Below are positions 1 through 9,330 of a stretch of 64,000 bases of DNA, piece after piece. The notes below the pieces were generated by a model. It ran no database searches. It was not told the origin of the DNA and saw only the letters and a program-made list of their open reading frames with translations. How positions within the stretch are numbered: position 1 is the stretch's first letter; every line of letters begins with the position of its first letter. The stretch comes from Spinacia oleracea. Lineage: Eukaryota > Streptophyta > Magnoliopsida > Caryophyllales > Amaranthaceae. The stretch covers positions 114,611,157 through 114,675,156 of the forward strand of contig NC_079492.1 of assembly GCF_020520425.1 (NCBI RefSeq). The letters are read 5' to 3'. Position numbers and translations under genes: made by a program.

Positions 1-612
1 ATCACGTCCAGGTAAGAACCCATATGCCCAAATCAAAATTGATATGTCAAAGTCATGTCCAGCTCAGAATCGACCATGTCCAGATCAGAACCGGTCTGTT
101 TAGATCATGTCCAATTTAAAACTGATATGTCCAAATCATTTTCAGTTTATAACCGATATGTTCAGATCGTGTCCAGGCCATAACTCATATGTCTAAATGA
201 TAATTGACCTATCCAGATCAAGTCCCAGATCATAACCAATCATGTTAAGATTAGAACTGATCTGTCTAGAATATGTCCAAAAAAGAAATCGATATGTACA
301 GATCATATCCAGATTAGATACATGAACACATGTATCCAGATCATGTCTAGATTAGAACTCATGTGCCTAGATCATAACTCATATGTCCAGATAATGTCCA
401 CATCAGAACCATATATTATGATCAAAACTGACTGTCCAGATTAGAAACAATCACTTTTAGATCAGACCCATATGTCCAGATCATAACCGATATGTGTAGA
501 ATATGTCCAGACCAGAACCGATATTTTTAGCTAATGTCTAGATCAGAATTCATATGTCTAGATTAGAATTGATATGTCCAGATCATAACTGGTCTATCTA
601 GATTATGTCCAA
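1..612. repeat. Degenerate tandem array, about 20-bp unit
   Basis: The stretch is filled with diverged copies of a roughly 20-bp unit resembling ATGTCCAGATCAGAACCGAT, often alternating as half-units with CATATGTCCAGATC. Copies differ by substitutions and short indels, so the array looks old. It starts before the window edge and stops near 612. No coding frame is visible. Related GATCAGATCA words recur at 1029-1082. It could be a minisatellite or the tandem part of a larger transposon. Confidence 0.75.
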
Positions 613-1523
613 GTCTATTTAATATTCCTTCCATCTTTAATTAAAAGATACACTTTGTATAATCAACCGTATTTTATTGAATAAAGACACACTTTCCTTT
701 TTGGCATGCCATGGTCTCCACTTTCCATTATATTAATATCCTCTCCTTTTTGTGGTCCCCCACTTACTCACACCATCTTTTTATTATAATATATAATTCA
801 CCCATCATGCCACTTTCATCTTAATTATTTTAATAAATTCAACTCACTTTTCTAAAGGTAGGTGCCGGTCAAAGTGTAACTTTAATTAAATATAGAGAAA
901 ATATAATGAATAGTTAAATAATGAGCAAAGTCAAATAGATAAATGTGTAATTTTAGTAACAATATTTTACTTCAAAGTCATTTAATATTAATAGTTGTAT
1001 ATTTTTATTTAAATTTAAATTTTAAAAAATCAGATCAGATCATTTTTCAGATCAGAAAAAATAAGTTCAGATCAGAGCAGATTAGGATAAATAAGGTGAA
1101 CTAAAGGGGGACTTAATTTGTAACAGGTTGATTTCGTTTTTGAAAAATAGGTATATTTTGTATAGGAAATCAAAAAGAAAAAGAAAAAGAAAATGTCACA
1201 TATTTTGTATAGGAAACTAAAAAGAAAAAGAAAAAGTCACATATTTTGTACTTGGTATAAGATTAATTTTAAAATAGCACGTTTATACTCGATCTTGTTA
1301 GTGTTGACGTTGATACGTTGGTTTAGTTTGACGGGCCTAACCTAGTATTTTATAATCTAGGCTGTTAACGGTGATTCTTCTTCTACTCCGGTCATCTGGT
1401 TATTCTGTTTCAGTTGTAATTTCTCTTAGTATTTGTATGTATATTTATTTTGACTCCAAAAGAATATATCTTTATTGATTCTTGATGTTTGTTGGGTTAA
1501 CAAACATGTACTTGTTGTTGTAG
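613..1523. other. AT-rich non-coding stretch with a short direct repeat
   Basis: No exon of the following reductase-like gene is recognisable here. Around 1140-1260 an imperfect direct repeat of about 60 bp occurs twice (a TTTTGTATAGGAAA block followed by AAAAAGAAAAAG runs). Otherwise I see nothing. Confidence 0.5.
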
Positions 1524-2301
1524 TTGTGGCATCCACTTTCCAAGACACTGGCTGAAAAAACAGCTTGGGAGTTAGCTAAAGAGAATGGTTTGGAGCTGGT
1601 AGTGGTAAATCCTGGCCTTGTGTTGGGGCCAGCTATTCCACCCACGCTAAATGCAAGCATGATTATGTTACTTCGCCTTATTCAGGGTAAGAATAAAGAT
1701 ACCTAGATGCTTACCATGTCTGACATGTGATTTAGGTACTTGATATCTTGTAATTTCTTCTTCATATATATGGCCAACTTGCCAATCCCTATTAATCGAG
1801 GAATATTTATCTCGAGTCTTGACATGATTTAGGATACCAGTTGATAGTTTTTCAAAAATTGTAGGCTGCACTGAAACTTATGAAGATTTCTATATGGGAT
1901 CTGTCCATGTTAAGGATGTAGCTCTGGCACACATTTTAGTATATGAAGATAAGTCTGCTACTGGAAGACACTTGTGTGTGGAAGCTGTATCACATTACGG
2001 CGACTTTGCTGCCAAAGTTGCACAACTATTACCGGAGTATAACGTACCAAGGTAACTTACTTGTTAATTGCATCTTTTCAATTTGTCTGTTGAACCACAA
2101 CTATCTGGAGGTTAGCTATTATTAGTACCTAGAAGTTTCTTAAAGTTTGGGCTGTACAGGTTGCCAAGAGATACACAGCCAGGGCTGTTGAGAGCCAAGG
2201 ATGCAGCAAAGAAGTTGATGGATTTAGGTCTGCAGTTCATACCAATAGAGCAAATAATCAAAGAGTCTGTTGAAAGCTTAAAGAGCAAAGGTCTTTTATA
2301 A
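1524..2301 (+). pseudogene. 5'-truncated cinnamoyl-CoA reductase-like gene (last three exons)
   Basis: Three exons join in frame: 1524-1686, 1865-2051 and 2160-2301 (stop TAA), with GT-AG borders and split codons that match, giving 164 codons. The product resembles the C-terminal half of extended short-chain dehydrogenases of the cinnamoyl-CoA reductase/DFR group, which reduce hydroxycinnamoyl-CoA or related substrates with NADPH in the cytosol. Recognisable blocks are PLSKTLAEKTAW, VVVNPGLVLGP, GSVHVKDVALAHILVYE and the SLKSKGLL end. The family usually has about 320 residues, and the N-terminal Rossmann half is not found upstream in the window. The catalytic YxxxK appears as HPLSK, so Tyr is replaced by His (codon CAT, 1530-1532). 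Missing exons plus loss of the catalytic Tyr favour a pseudogene. A very long upstream intron is the alternative. Confidence 0.75.
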
Positions 2302-3513
2302 CCTTCCTTGTTCAAGCTCTAAGATCAGAAGCTATGTGTCTTTATAAACCCTGCACTTACTAGTGCAGTGTTAGTAGACTGCGAATAATGTTGTATTTTA
2401 GTTGTTCTAGCAACCTTATAAGCTTGTACTAGCAACTTTGAGATCACTTCAACTCTAAGAGCAATAAATGACTATTTTAATAGCACAGATACATCAAGTT
2501 GTTCTCCTGTTTAACCTGTCTTTACGCTGTTTTCTCTGCTTTATCATCTGTGTTTGCTGATGGTAAACATGAGCATTATAGTAGCATGATAAGTCTGCTC
2601 TCGTGCAGAATACTAACCCTCAATCTTTTTGGAACAGACGACAAACTTACTACACTATCTCAAGTGTTGTTAATTTCAGGTTCATATTCATACTCCTATT
2701 TTTTACAGACTGTTTTTTGCAACTCATTTAGCTAATAAAACAAACAAGAGATAGTGCTTTCACTCTTGGAAATGGATTTTCCAAGAATGTAACTTCTCAT
2801 TACCTCAACAATTGTTATTTTAGAACTAATGAGAGTAACCCTTTTGTGAAAGTGGGTTTAATTAGGATGAATTTGATAATGCTCTTACTTAATACAAGCA
2901 TGATATTGTTTGGCGAATGGCGTTGTTATCAGTCATTTTCTTATAGAAAATAGTAATGAAGATTGAAGAATATAAGAGAATTCTTACCATATTTGTGTTT
3001 CATCATTTTCCACTTATTTCAGTTTTAGTATCTTTAAGACGAAGGCATATTTTACCAGAGCTATGTTTTTACTGCCAATAATGAAATATAACTCCTACTC
3101 CGAAGTAATGAACTGAGATCAGAGAGTAAAGTTATTCTCATTTTTCACCATTAGGAGTACATTTTTGTTCATATTTTCCTTCCTACAGGCCTGAATAATA
3201 CTCTGCGTGACTACCGAGTGCACCTCTTTTGACGCACAATAATGTCTGCATCCGAGTGCACCATACAAGCACTGCGCATCATCTCAGTCACTGTTAATTT
3301 TTCATTCCTACATCACAGATTCACTGACAGTAAATATACTAGGAGAACAAAAGTAGGAACCGAAGAGTCCTAGACGTCTTGCCATCCCCCCACATTCAGT
3401 AAACAAAACTGCAATTGGGAGACTTGTGCTCTAAATGTCAGCAAATTAGTGTTTTATGATGTAACCTTTATCCAAAAATATAACCTCCTGAATTTGAAAA
3501 TGATGGCACCCCT
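2302..3513. other. Intergenic region, no gene seen
   Basis: This is 3' flank of the reductase-like gene followed by the upstream region of GILT-1. No conserved frame, RNA gene or clear transposon terminus was recognised. Confidence 0.5.
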
Positions 3514-3520
3514 TATAAAT
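3514..3520 (+). promoter_or_regulatory. TATA element of GILT-1
   Basis: TATAAAT lies 75 bp upstream of the GILT-1 ATG. GILT-2 and GILT-3 have the same element 74 and 62 bp upstream of their ATGs, so the position is conserved within the family. Confidence 0.6.
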
Positions 3521-3588
3521 ACCAGTACTTGTAAATCTCAAATCTCCATCCTTTTTTTCAAAATCCTCTGTTCTTTTTGGCTGCACAA

Positions 3589-5490
3589 ATGGCTTCAACT
3601 TTGCGACAGTGTTTCTTTCTTTTCGCATTCTTAACAATGATTCAAGTCTGCTTAGGAAGTTCAAACCCCGCAGAGAAAGTAACATTAGATTTGTACTACG
3701 AGAGCTTGTGTCCTTTCAGTATTAAGTTCATCATCACTGAACTCCCACTCATCTTCCAGAATGGGATCATTGACATTGTTGATCTTCGACTTTTTCCTTG
3801 GGGGAACGCTGAGCTTTCTTCCCACACCTCCTTTACTTGCCAGGTCTATTTTCATCTACATTTCTTTTTTTAAATGACTTCTTTAAAAGGCATATTTTTT
3901 TCTTAACATTGCTAATATCATTTCAGCATGGTCCTCATGAATGCTTACTTAACACTGTTGAAGCTTGTGCCATTGATATGTGGCCCGATCTGGTAAACTC
4001 TCTCGTTTTTTCTCCTTCTTTATTTTATTTCTTTCAAGTGAACTACTGCAATTTTATTGATCATAATACATTAATACTTTTGATCCAAGTCATAATAGTT
4101 GTTGTAGATTTTGATACCTGTGATTTCTACTGTTTTAGAGTTTCAGGTTGTATTTATTTTGATCCAAGTCATACACTTGTAACTTTGTAAAGCTATATAA
4201 TCAAGTGCAGTTTGATAGACCTGTGATTTGTTCTGTTCTAGGGTTGCATGTTTTGTGACTCTTTTTTTCTCACATTAGCTGCATATTTATCTAAATACTT
4301 CAGCTTCTTCTGCTGTTCACTTTGTTTATTGTTTACAAAGTATATTTGTTTTTGTGCAGACAATTTTTTTCATTTTGTTAAAAACTTGCATTTGTTTTGT
4401 CAGCAGCTTTAAACTGTCTTTTGGTGTGGATAAATTAATCTGATATCTGTAATTCAACGACTAACATACAACGCGGATTTGACAGGAAGACCACTTCCTA
4501 TTTATAGGTTGTGTTGAGAGTCAGGTTTTTAAGGGAAAGTACAAGGAGTGGGGCGCTTGTTTCAAGGAGTTTGGTTTGGATCCAAAACATGTAACTAGTT
4601 GTTACAAGGGTGAAGATGGCAAGAAGGTCAGCTTTGTTTAACTTAGTGATGTATCTTCATTGTTTCATGTTAGATTGTCTAGTTCCTGTAATCGAGAATT
4701 AACCTCTCTTTGCAATATTTTCTTAGTTTTGACCAGCTTGGCTTGTTTACATACCTTTACATTTACACTTACACAATCCATTGAAGAGTACTAGAGCAGC
4801 TTCTATTAATTGCTTATGATACCCTACATTATCAACCCAAAATACGCGAACCAAACACCCCTAAGATATCATCTGTATACTGATAGTAATACAAGCTTGC
4901 GCGCAGTGATCAAAGCTTTGTAAGCAGAATTGTGATCTGTTTTCTTGATTCTTATCAAGAACTTTTATCAAGGAATATTCTGAAATATTTAAGGCAGGCT
5001 ATAAAATTTATCTGTTAGTTCAGCTCCTTGTGTTTCTGTCAACGAATAGCCATGTACATTTTGAGTTGACAGTACACGTTGGTGGATTTTAACTTATTGA
5101 GTTGTGTGCACTGTGCAGCTTGAGCTGAAGTATGCAAATCTGACTTCTGCACTGAAACCTCCTCATGACTTCGTGCCATGGGTAGTTGTGGCTGGAAAAC
5201 CCCTTTTTGATGTGAGAACTGAGAACAACCAATTCTGATGGATATCCTCATTATCGATTTTGTTCTTCAGAATGATTAATTACTAACCCCTTTTTTCCCC
5301 AATGTTGTAGGATTATGAGAACTTTATAAGTTACATTTGCAAAGCTTACAAAGGACCTCTACCTAGTGCTTGCAAGAAAGCATCCTTTGCAAGTATTCCA
5401 AGAAACAAGACTAAAGCATCCTTTGCAAGTGTTTCGAGAAAGAAGACTAATCATGTTCTCCCTGCCAGTGAACCCGCAGTGCCTTTTTAG
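3589..5490 (+). CDS. GILT: GILT-like thiol reductase, copy 1 (CXXS type)
   Basis: Five exons: 3589-3843, 3927-3992, 4486-4626, 5119-5211 and 5311-5490, all phase 0 with GT-AG introns, 244 codons. The product is a gamma-interferon-inducible lysosomal thiol reductase-like protein (GILT; OSH1 family in Arabidopsis). In animals these reduce disulfides in acidic compartments; in plants the site is likely secretory or vacuolar. Residues 1-24 look like a signal peptide. The active site YYESLCPFS (Cys41, Ser44) is CXXS, so the resolving Cys is Ser. The signature CQHGX2ECX2NX4C runs from Cys84 to Cys99 across the exon 1/2 border. Exon 5 contains an in-frame tandem duplication of about 36 bp (KASFAS... 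twice) and stops earlier than copies 2 and 4, losing the TEQTAKA...SWMDQMI tail. The ATG at 3589 was chosen because it precedes the hydrophobic leader and aligns with the other copies. Confidence 0.88.
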
Positions 5491-6511
5491 TCCTTGATAA
5501 CATCATGGATGAATCATTAGATGATATGAATCCCGCTGTCATGTAAAACACATTGTGGTTGTTTGCATTGTGTCAATTAGCCATTAATTAAGGCGTATAG
5601 CTGCTATGTAAACAAAGAGCTAGCCTTATCTGCTATAGAAAAACCCATTAAATTTTCTCATACTTTTCTCTTGGCACATAATGTTTGTCTAATGAATGCT
5701 GGCGCATAAACTAGTTTAACGCTGCAGGATACGATGCCTACACTGGTATTAAAACTTAGAGAGTTCAGAGGGTATGCTTTCTTGCTACAAGTCTTGTTAC
5801 ATAATGCCTATGCAAATGTGCAACAACAAAAACCTGTGTGAGAACAGTTTCTATTTAGCAGGCCGTGTAATACCCTCTACAGTCGTCATTGATCTGACAC
5901 ACGTAGAGGTGTTTCCAATGTCCTTTCACATTTTTGGTTGAGATGCACCACAACAACGTTGTTTTTCCCTGCAATGCACCAAACGATGTCGTGTATCTCA
6001 CAAAGGCGATAAAGCCCAATTCGATCTTTGACCAGTTCACCCAACAACCTGGTCATACATGTTAAATTCCCCCCTCTCTCTTACACGTCTTCATCCACTA
6101 CTAATTACATGTGGAAATGATGATAACTACTAAGCTTATCTAAACAAACAAAAAATCGTTGATCAAATCAAACAACATAAATTAATATCTATTTTTTTTC
6201 CTTAAATTCTTAAAATAAGCACTAATGGTAATTGAAAACCACCTCTCTGTATGCGTACACCCGACCCCCCTTACCCCGCTTCTTGTGGGAGTCTTTTAAA
6301 ACAATGGGTAATGATAATGATTATGAAAATAAACACAACGGTAATACAAGTTAGTTACAAATTGGTGTGGGGTTCGAACCTATGACCTGTCGTACAGAAG
6401 TTGTACATGCGTCATAAGTAAATATCTGAATCTTGCGTATTACATAAGAATCCTCAAACTGAAAGATTCTCACACTGCCACCTCTACTCCTACAACATCC
6501 ACATATCAATA
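5491..6511. other. Intergenic region between GILT-1 and GILT-2
   Basis: It holds the 3' flank of GILT-1 and the upstream region of GILT-2. A GGTTCGAACC palindrome at 6371-6380 resembles a tRNA T-loop or SINE B-box, but no tRNA fold or A-box was found. Nothing else was recognised. Confidence 0.45.
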
Positions 6512-6518
6512 TATAAAT
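6512..6518 (+). promoter_or_regulatory. TATA element of GILT-2
   Basis: TATAAAT lies 74 bp upstream of the ATG. The surrounding block (CACACTGCCACC..., ...TTTTTAGCAAGTAGACCTCC) is shared almost word for word with the GILT-3 promoter at 30594-30671, which shows the duplication included the core promoter. Confidence 0.7.
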
Positions 6519-6585
6519 GTACCATTTTTAGCAAGTAGACCTCCAAACTTTACAAAATCCTCTGTTTCTTGTTTTGGCTGCAAAA

Positions 6586-7995
6586 ATGGGTTTAATTCTG
6601 AGGCGATGTTTAACTCTTCTAGCATACTTAGCCATGATCCAAGTATGCTTCGGAAGTTTGAATTCAGCAGGGAAAGTGCAGTTAGATTTTTACTATGAGA
6701 GCTTGTGTCCTTACTGTGCCAAATTTATCATCAACGAGCTTCCTATCATCTTCCAGAACGGGTTGATTGACATCGTTGATCTTCGCCTTTTTCCTTGGGG
6801 AAACGCTAGGCTCACTTCCAACAACTCCTTTACTTGCCAGGTATAATCTACCCAGGTTGATGAGCTAAGTAGTTTTCATTTTCTTATTGTCAGTTTTCAA
6901 AATGAACAAAATTATTATTGATAGGATTAATTTTAAGTTGATGAATCAACCTAAATCACATGAATTCAAAAATCATAAAATCAAAAACTGAAAACTGAAA
7001 ACTTACAATTATATGTAATTGAGGTTTTGTTTTTGTTATCATTGTTAAACTTTTTATAAACTGATTATCTGTTTTTGCTTGATGCTTTCATTGCAGCATG
7101 GCCCAACTGAATGCTTATTCAATTCTATTGAAGCTTGTGCAATTGATACCTGGCCTAATCTGGTAAAAAAAAAACTCTTTTGATATTTGCAGATTATCAT
7201 ATACTTTAGTAGTTTATTTGTTTCAAGTAAGCCACTGTATTTTTTTCATGAATTTGATGTAATCATAGTCGTCTTAAACATTTTAGAGGCCTGATCACCC
7301 ATATGGCCATATCTAAATCTTTGACAGGATAAACACTTCCCGTTTATTAGCTGTGTTGAGAACCAAGTTTCTGAAGGCAATTACACCCAGTGGAAAACTT
7401 GTTTCAAGGAATTGGGTTTGAATCCAAAAGCTGTTACAAGTTGTTACAAAGGTGAATATGGCAAAAAGGTCAGTCTTCTTTTGTGATCTATTTTCACCTT
7501 TTCTTGTTAGTACGTTTGATGTCTTGTTAATATGTTCTGAAATTAATTTAAGTGTTGGATCGATTTCCTTGCAGCTTCAGCTAAAATATGGAGCACTAAC
7601 TGCAGCACTCGAACCTCCTCATCAATATGTTCCCTGGGTAGTTGTGGATGGAGAACCTCTTCTTGAGGTCAGAACTGTCATTTTTATTGTCCTCGTAATT
7701 ACATATGCCATCATTCTGTGTAATCTAATAATCTTTTGTTGTTCTTTTGGAAGATTAGTAACTAATACTTAATTTATCTTTTATGTTATAGGATTATGAA
7801 AACTTTGTAAGTTACATATGTAAAGCATACCAAGGAACTCCACCTAGTGCGTGCAAGAAAGAATCCTTTGAAAGTGTTTCGAGAAAGAGGACTGCTCATG
7901 TGGCCCGTGTCTGCTACACAGAACAGACTGCAAAGGCGCAATTCCTAGTGAACCTTTGGTCTTCCATAACATCATGGCTGGATCATATGATATAA
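6586..7995 (+). CDS. GILT: GILT-like thiol reductase, copy 2 (CXXC type)
   Basis: Five exons: 6586-6840, 7097-7162, 7328-7468, 7575-7667 and 7792-7995, giving 252 codons. Exons 1-4 have the same lengths as in copy 1 (255, 66, 141 and 93 nt). The protein has an N-terminal signal peptide (about residues 1-24), the intact redox motif YYESLCPYC (Cys41, Cys44), the GILT signature CQHGPTECLFNSIEAC, conserved YVPWVVV near the middle, and the long tail TEQTAKAQF...SWLDHMI. By family knowledge it should be a thiol-disulfide oxidoreductase of the secretory or vacuolar route. It is the copy with the clearest catalytic site. Its stop codon is the first three bases of an 8-bp target duplication made by a small transposon at 8001, so the insertion changed only the 3' UTR. 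Confidence 0.9.
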
Positions 7996-8000
7996 ACTCA

Positions 8001-8342
8001 CGGATGATGATAAAGGTCGCAAGTTGCGACAACATTTAGTTGCCGCAATCTTACGTGTCGGAGTTTAACTAGTACATATATGCGTCACGTAGGCTATGTG
8101 TCATCAGAATAATTTTACTATCAATGTAATATTTTACTATGAAAATATATAAATAAGGTAGTCGATATAAAGAAAGAAACAAATTAGAATATTCAGATTT
8201 TACTACCTTTTTATTAAACATGTATAATAGGTTATATAAGTTAAATATTTTAATTTCTAATTTAAATCATGACACATAAGCATGTCATATCATCATTGTG
8301 ACACGGCTTAAAGGTCGCATGTTGCGACCTTTATCATTTTCG
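8001..8342. mobile_element. 342-bp MITE in the 3' UTR of GILT-2
   Basis: It is flanked by the direct duplication TAAACTCA (7993-8000 and 8343-8350). The terminal inverted repeats match over about 20 bp: CGGATGATGATAAAGGTCGC on the left, and CGAAAATGATAAAGGTCGC as the reverse complement of the right end. An inner palindrome AAAGGTCGCATGTTGCGACC sits near the right end. The 8-bp duplication fits hAT-like elements. Comparison with the GILT-4 3' flank supports the reconstructed empty site. Confidence 0.8.
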
Positions 8343-8350
8343 TAAACTCA

Positions 8351-8650
8351 ATCCTGTTTTATGTAAAAGAGAGTAGCCATAAAAGCGTTAGGCATACAAG
8401 TATAGAATTAGTTGTAGACTTGTAGCGTAAGCAACGACCAAGCTAGCTTGTTTGTTTAGGAAAGTCCTCTTAGTATCCTATGGCATGAACATTTGCCTTA
8501 TGATCGAGTGTTGTTTAATTATGTATATCAAGATCAACTCTGTAATTCTGTAAGGATGTTGATAATGGTCTAATGGAAGAAGGTTGTTCAAATCTTAGTG
8601 ATCAAGTTATGGCGTAATTAATGACTTCACTAAGAAAGATAATAACTATT
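8351..8650. other. Remaining 3' flank of GILT-2
   Basis: The first bases continue the GILT-2 3' UTR and resemble the GILT-4 3' UTR. No gene or element was seen in the rest. Confidence 0.4.
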
Positions 8651-8820
8651 ACATCCGTCCCTTTTTATTTGCCCCATTTTCCTTTTTGAGATTGCACTAT
8701 ACCCTTAAAAGGTAAGTTTTCTCATTTGCTCTCTCTCTATCTCTTCATGCGGGACCATGCACTTTGCTCTCAATTCTTAATAAAGTGAATTTTCTTCCAT
8801 AGAGCAATAAAAAAAGGGAC
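8651..8820. mobile_element. Stowaway-like MITE, right end truncated
   Basis: The left end CATCCGTCCCTTTTTATTTG follows a TA. The right side ends in AAAAAAAGGGAC, the complement of the left terminus, but the last bases are missing where Copia-A LTR sequence begins. This matches Tc1/mariner Stowaway elements (CTCCGTCCC-type ends). Confidence 0.65.
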
Positions 8821-9199
8821 AGGCTGTTACTAATGATCAAACTGATCACAACAAACACAACAACGAGCACAATCAACAACTGCTGACTGCATTGCTAACC
8901 AAGTTGTTCAGCTTGGAAGATCAGGAAACAAAGATCAGTGACATGGCAGCAAACACAGATTGATGACATGTAATAAGTTTGTTACAAGCTGCAGTTAGTT
9001 AGTTGTTTGTTACAAGCTGCAGTTAGTCAGTTAGTTGTTAGCTCAACAGATTGTATAGCAACAGCATCAGCCATATAAATAAGGCTGCTGATCTCTTCTC
9101 TTAATTCAATTGATTGTAACAATTCTTCAATCAATAAAATTCTCTCTCTCTCTCTTTCTCTCCTACATTTTAGTAATCAGAAGTTTAAGAACTTCTTCA
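8821..9199 (+). repeat. Copia-A left LTR
   Basis: It matches 12832-13225 base for base over long stretches, apart from a 13-bp indel near 9045. It includes a TATAAATAAG element and a (CT)n run before the terminal ...ACTTCTTCA. The 5' end is truncated. Confidence 0.9.
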
Positions 9200-9212
9200 T
9201 GGTATCAGAGCT
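9200..9212 (+). other. Copia-A primer binding site
   Basis: TGGTATCAGAGCT follows the LTR directly. It is the standard plant copia site, complementary to the 3' end of initiator tRNA-Met. Confidence 0.9.
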
Positions 9213-9330
9213 AGCATAGTTCCTGCAAGTTTTCCGCAAATTCATTTACTGCTAAGATTGCAGCAAACACATTATCTTTCATAAATCAAAGTTCAAAGAA
9301 ACTTGAAATTTTCTGTTTGGTAATCACTGC

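Noticed and set aside
6355..6430. GGTTCGAACC looks like a tRNA T-loop or a SINE B-box.
   Set aside because: No A-box, acceptor stem or poly-A/T tail at a suitable distance. The 10-mer is a palindrome that can occur by chance.
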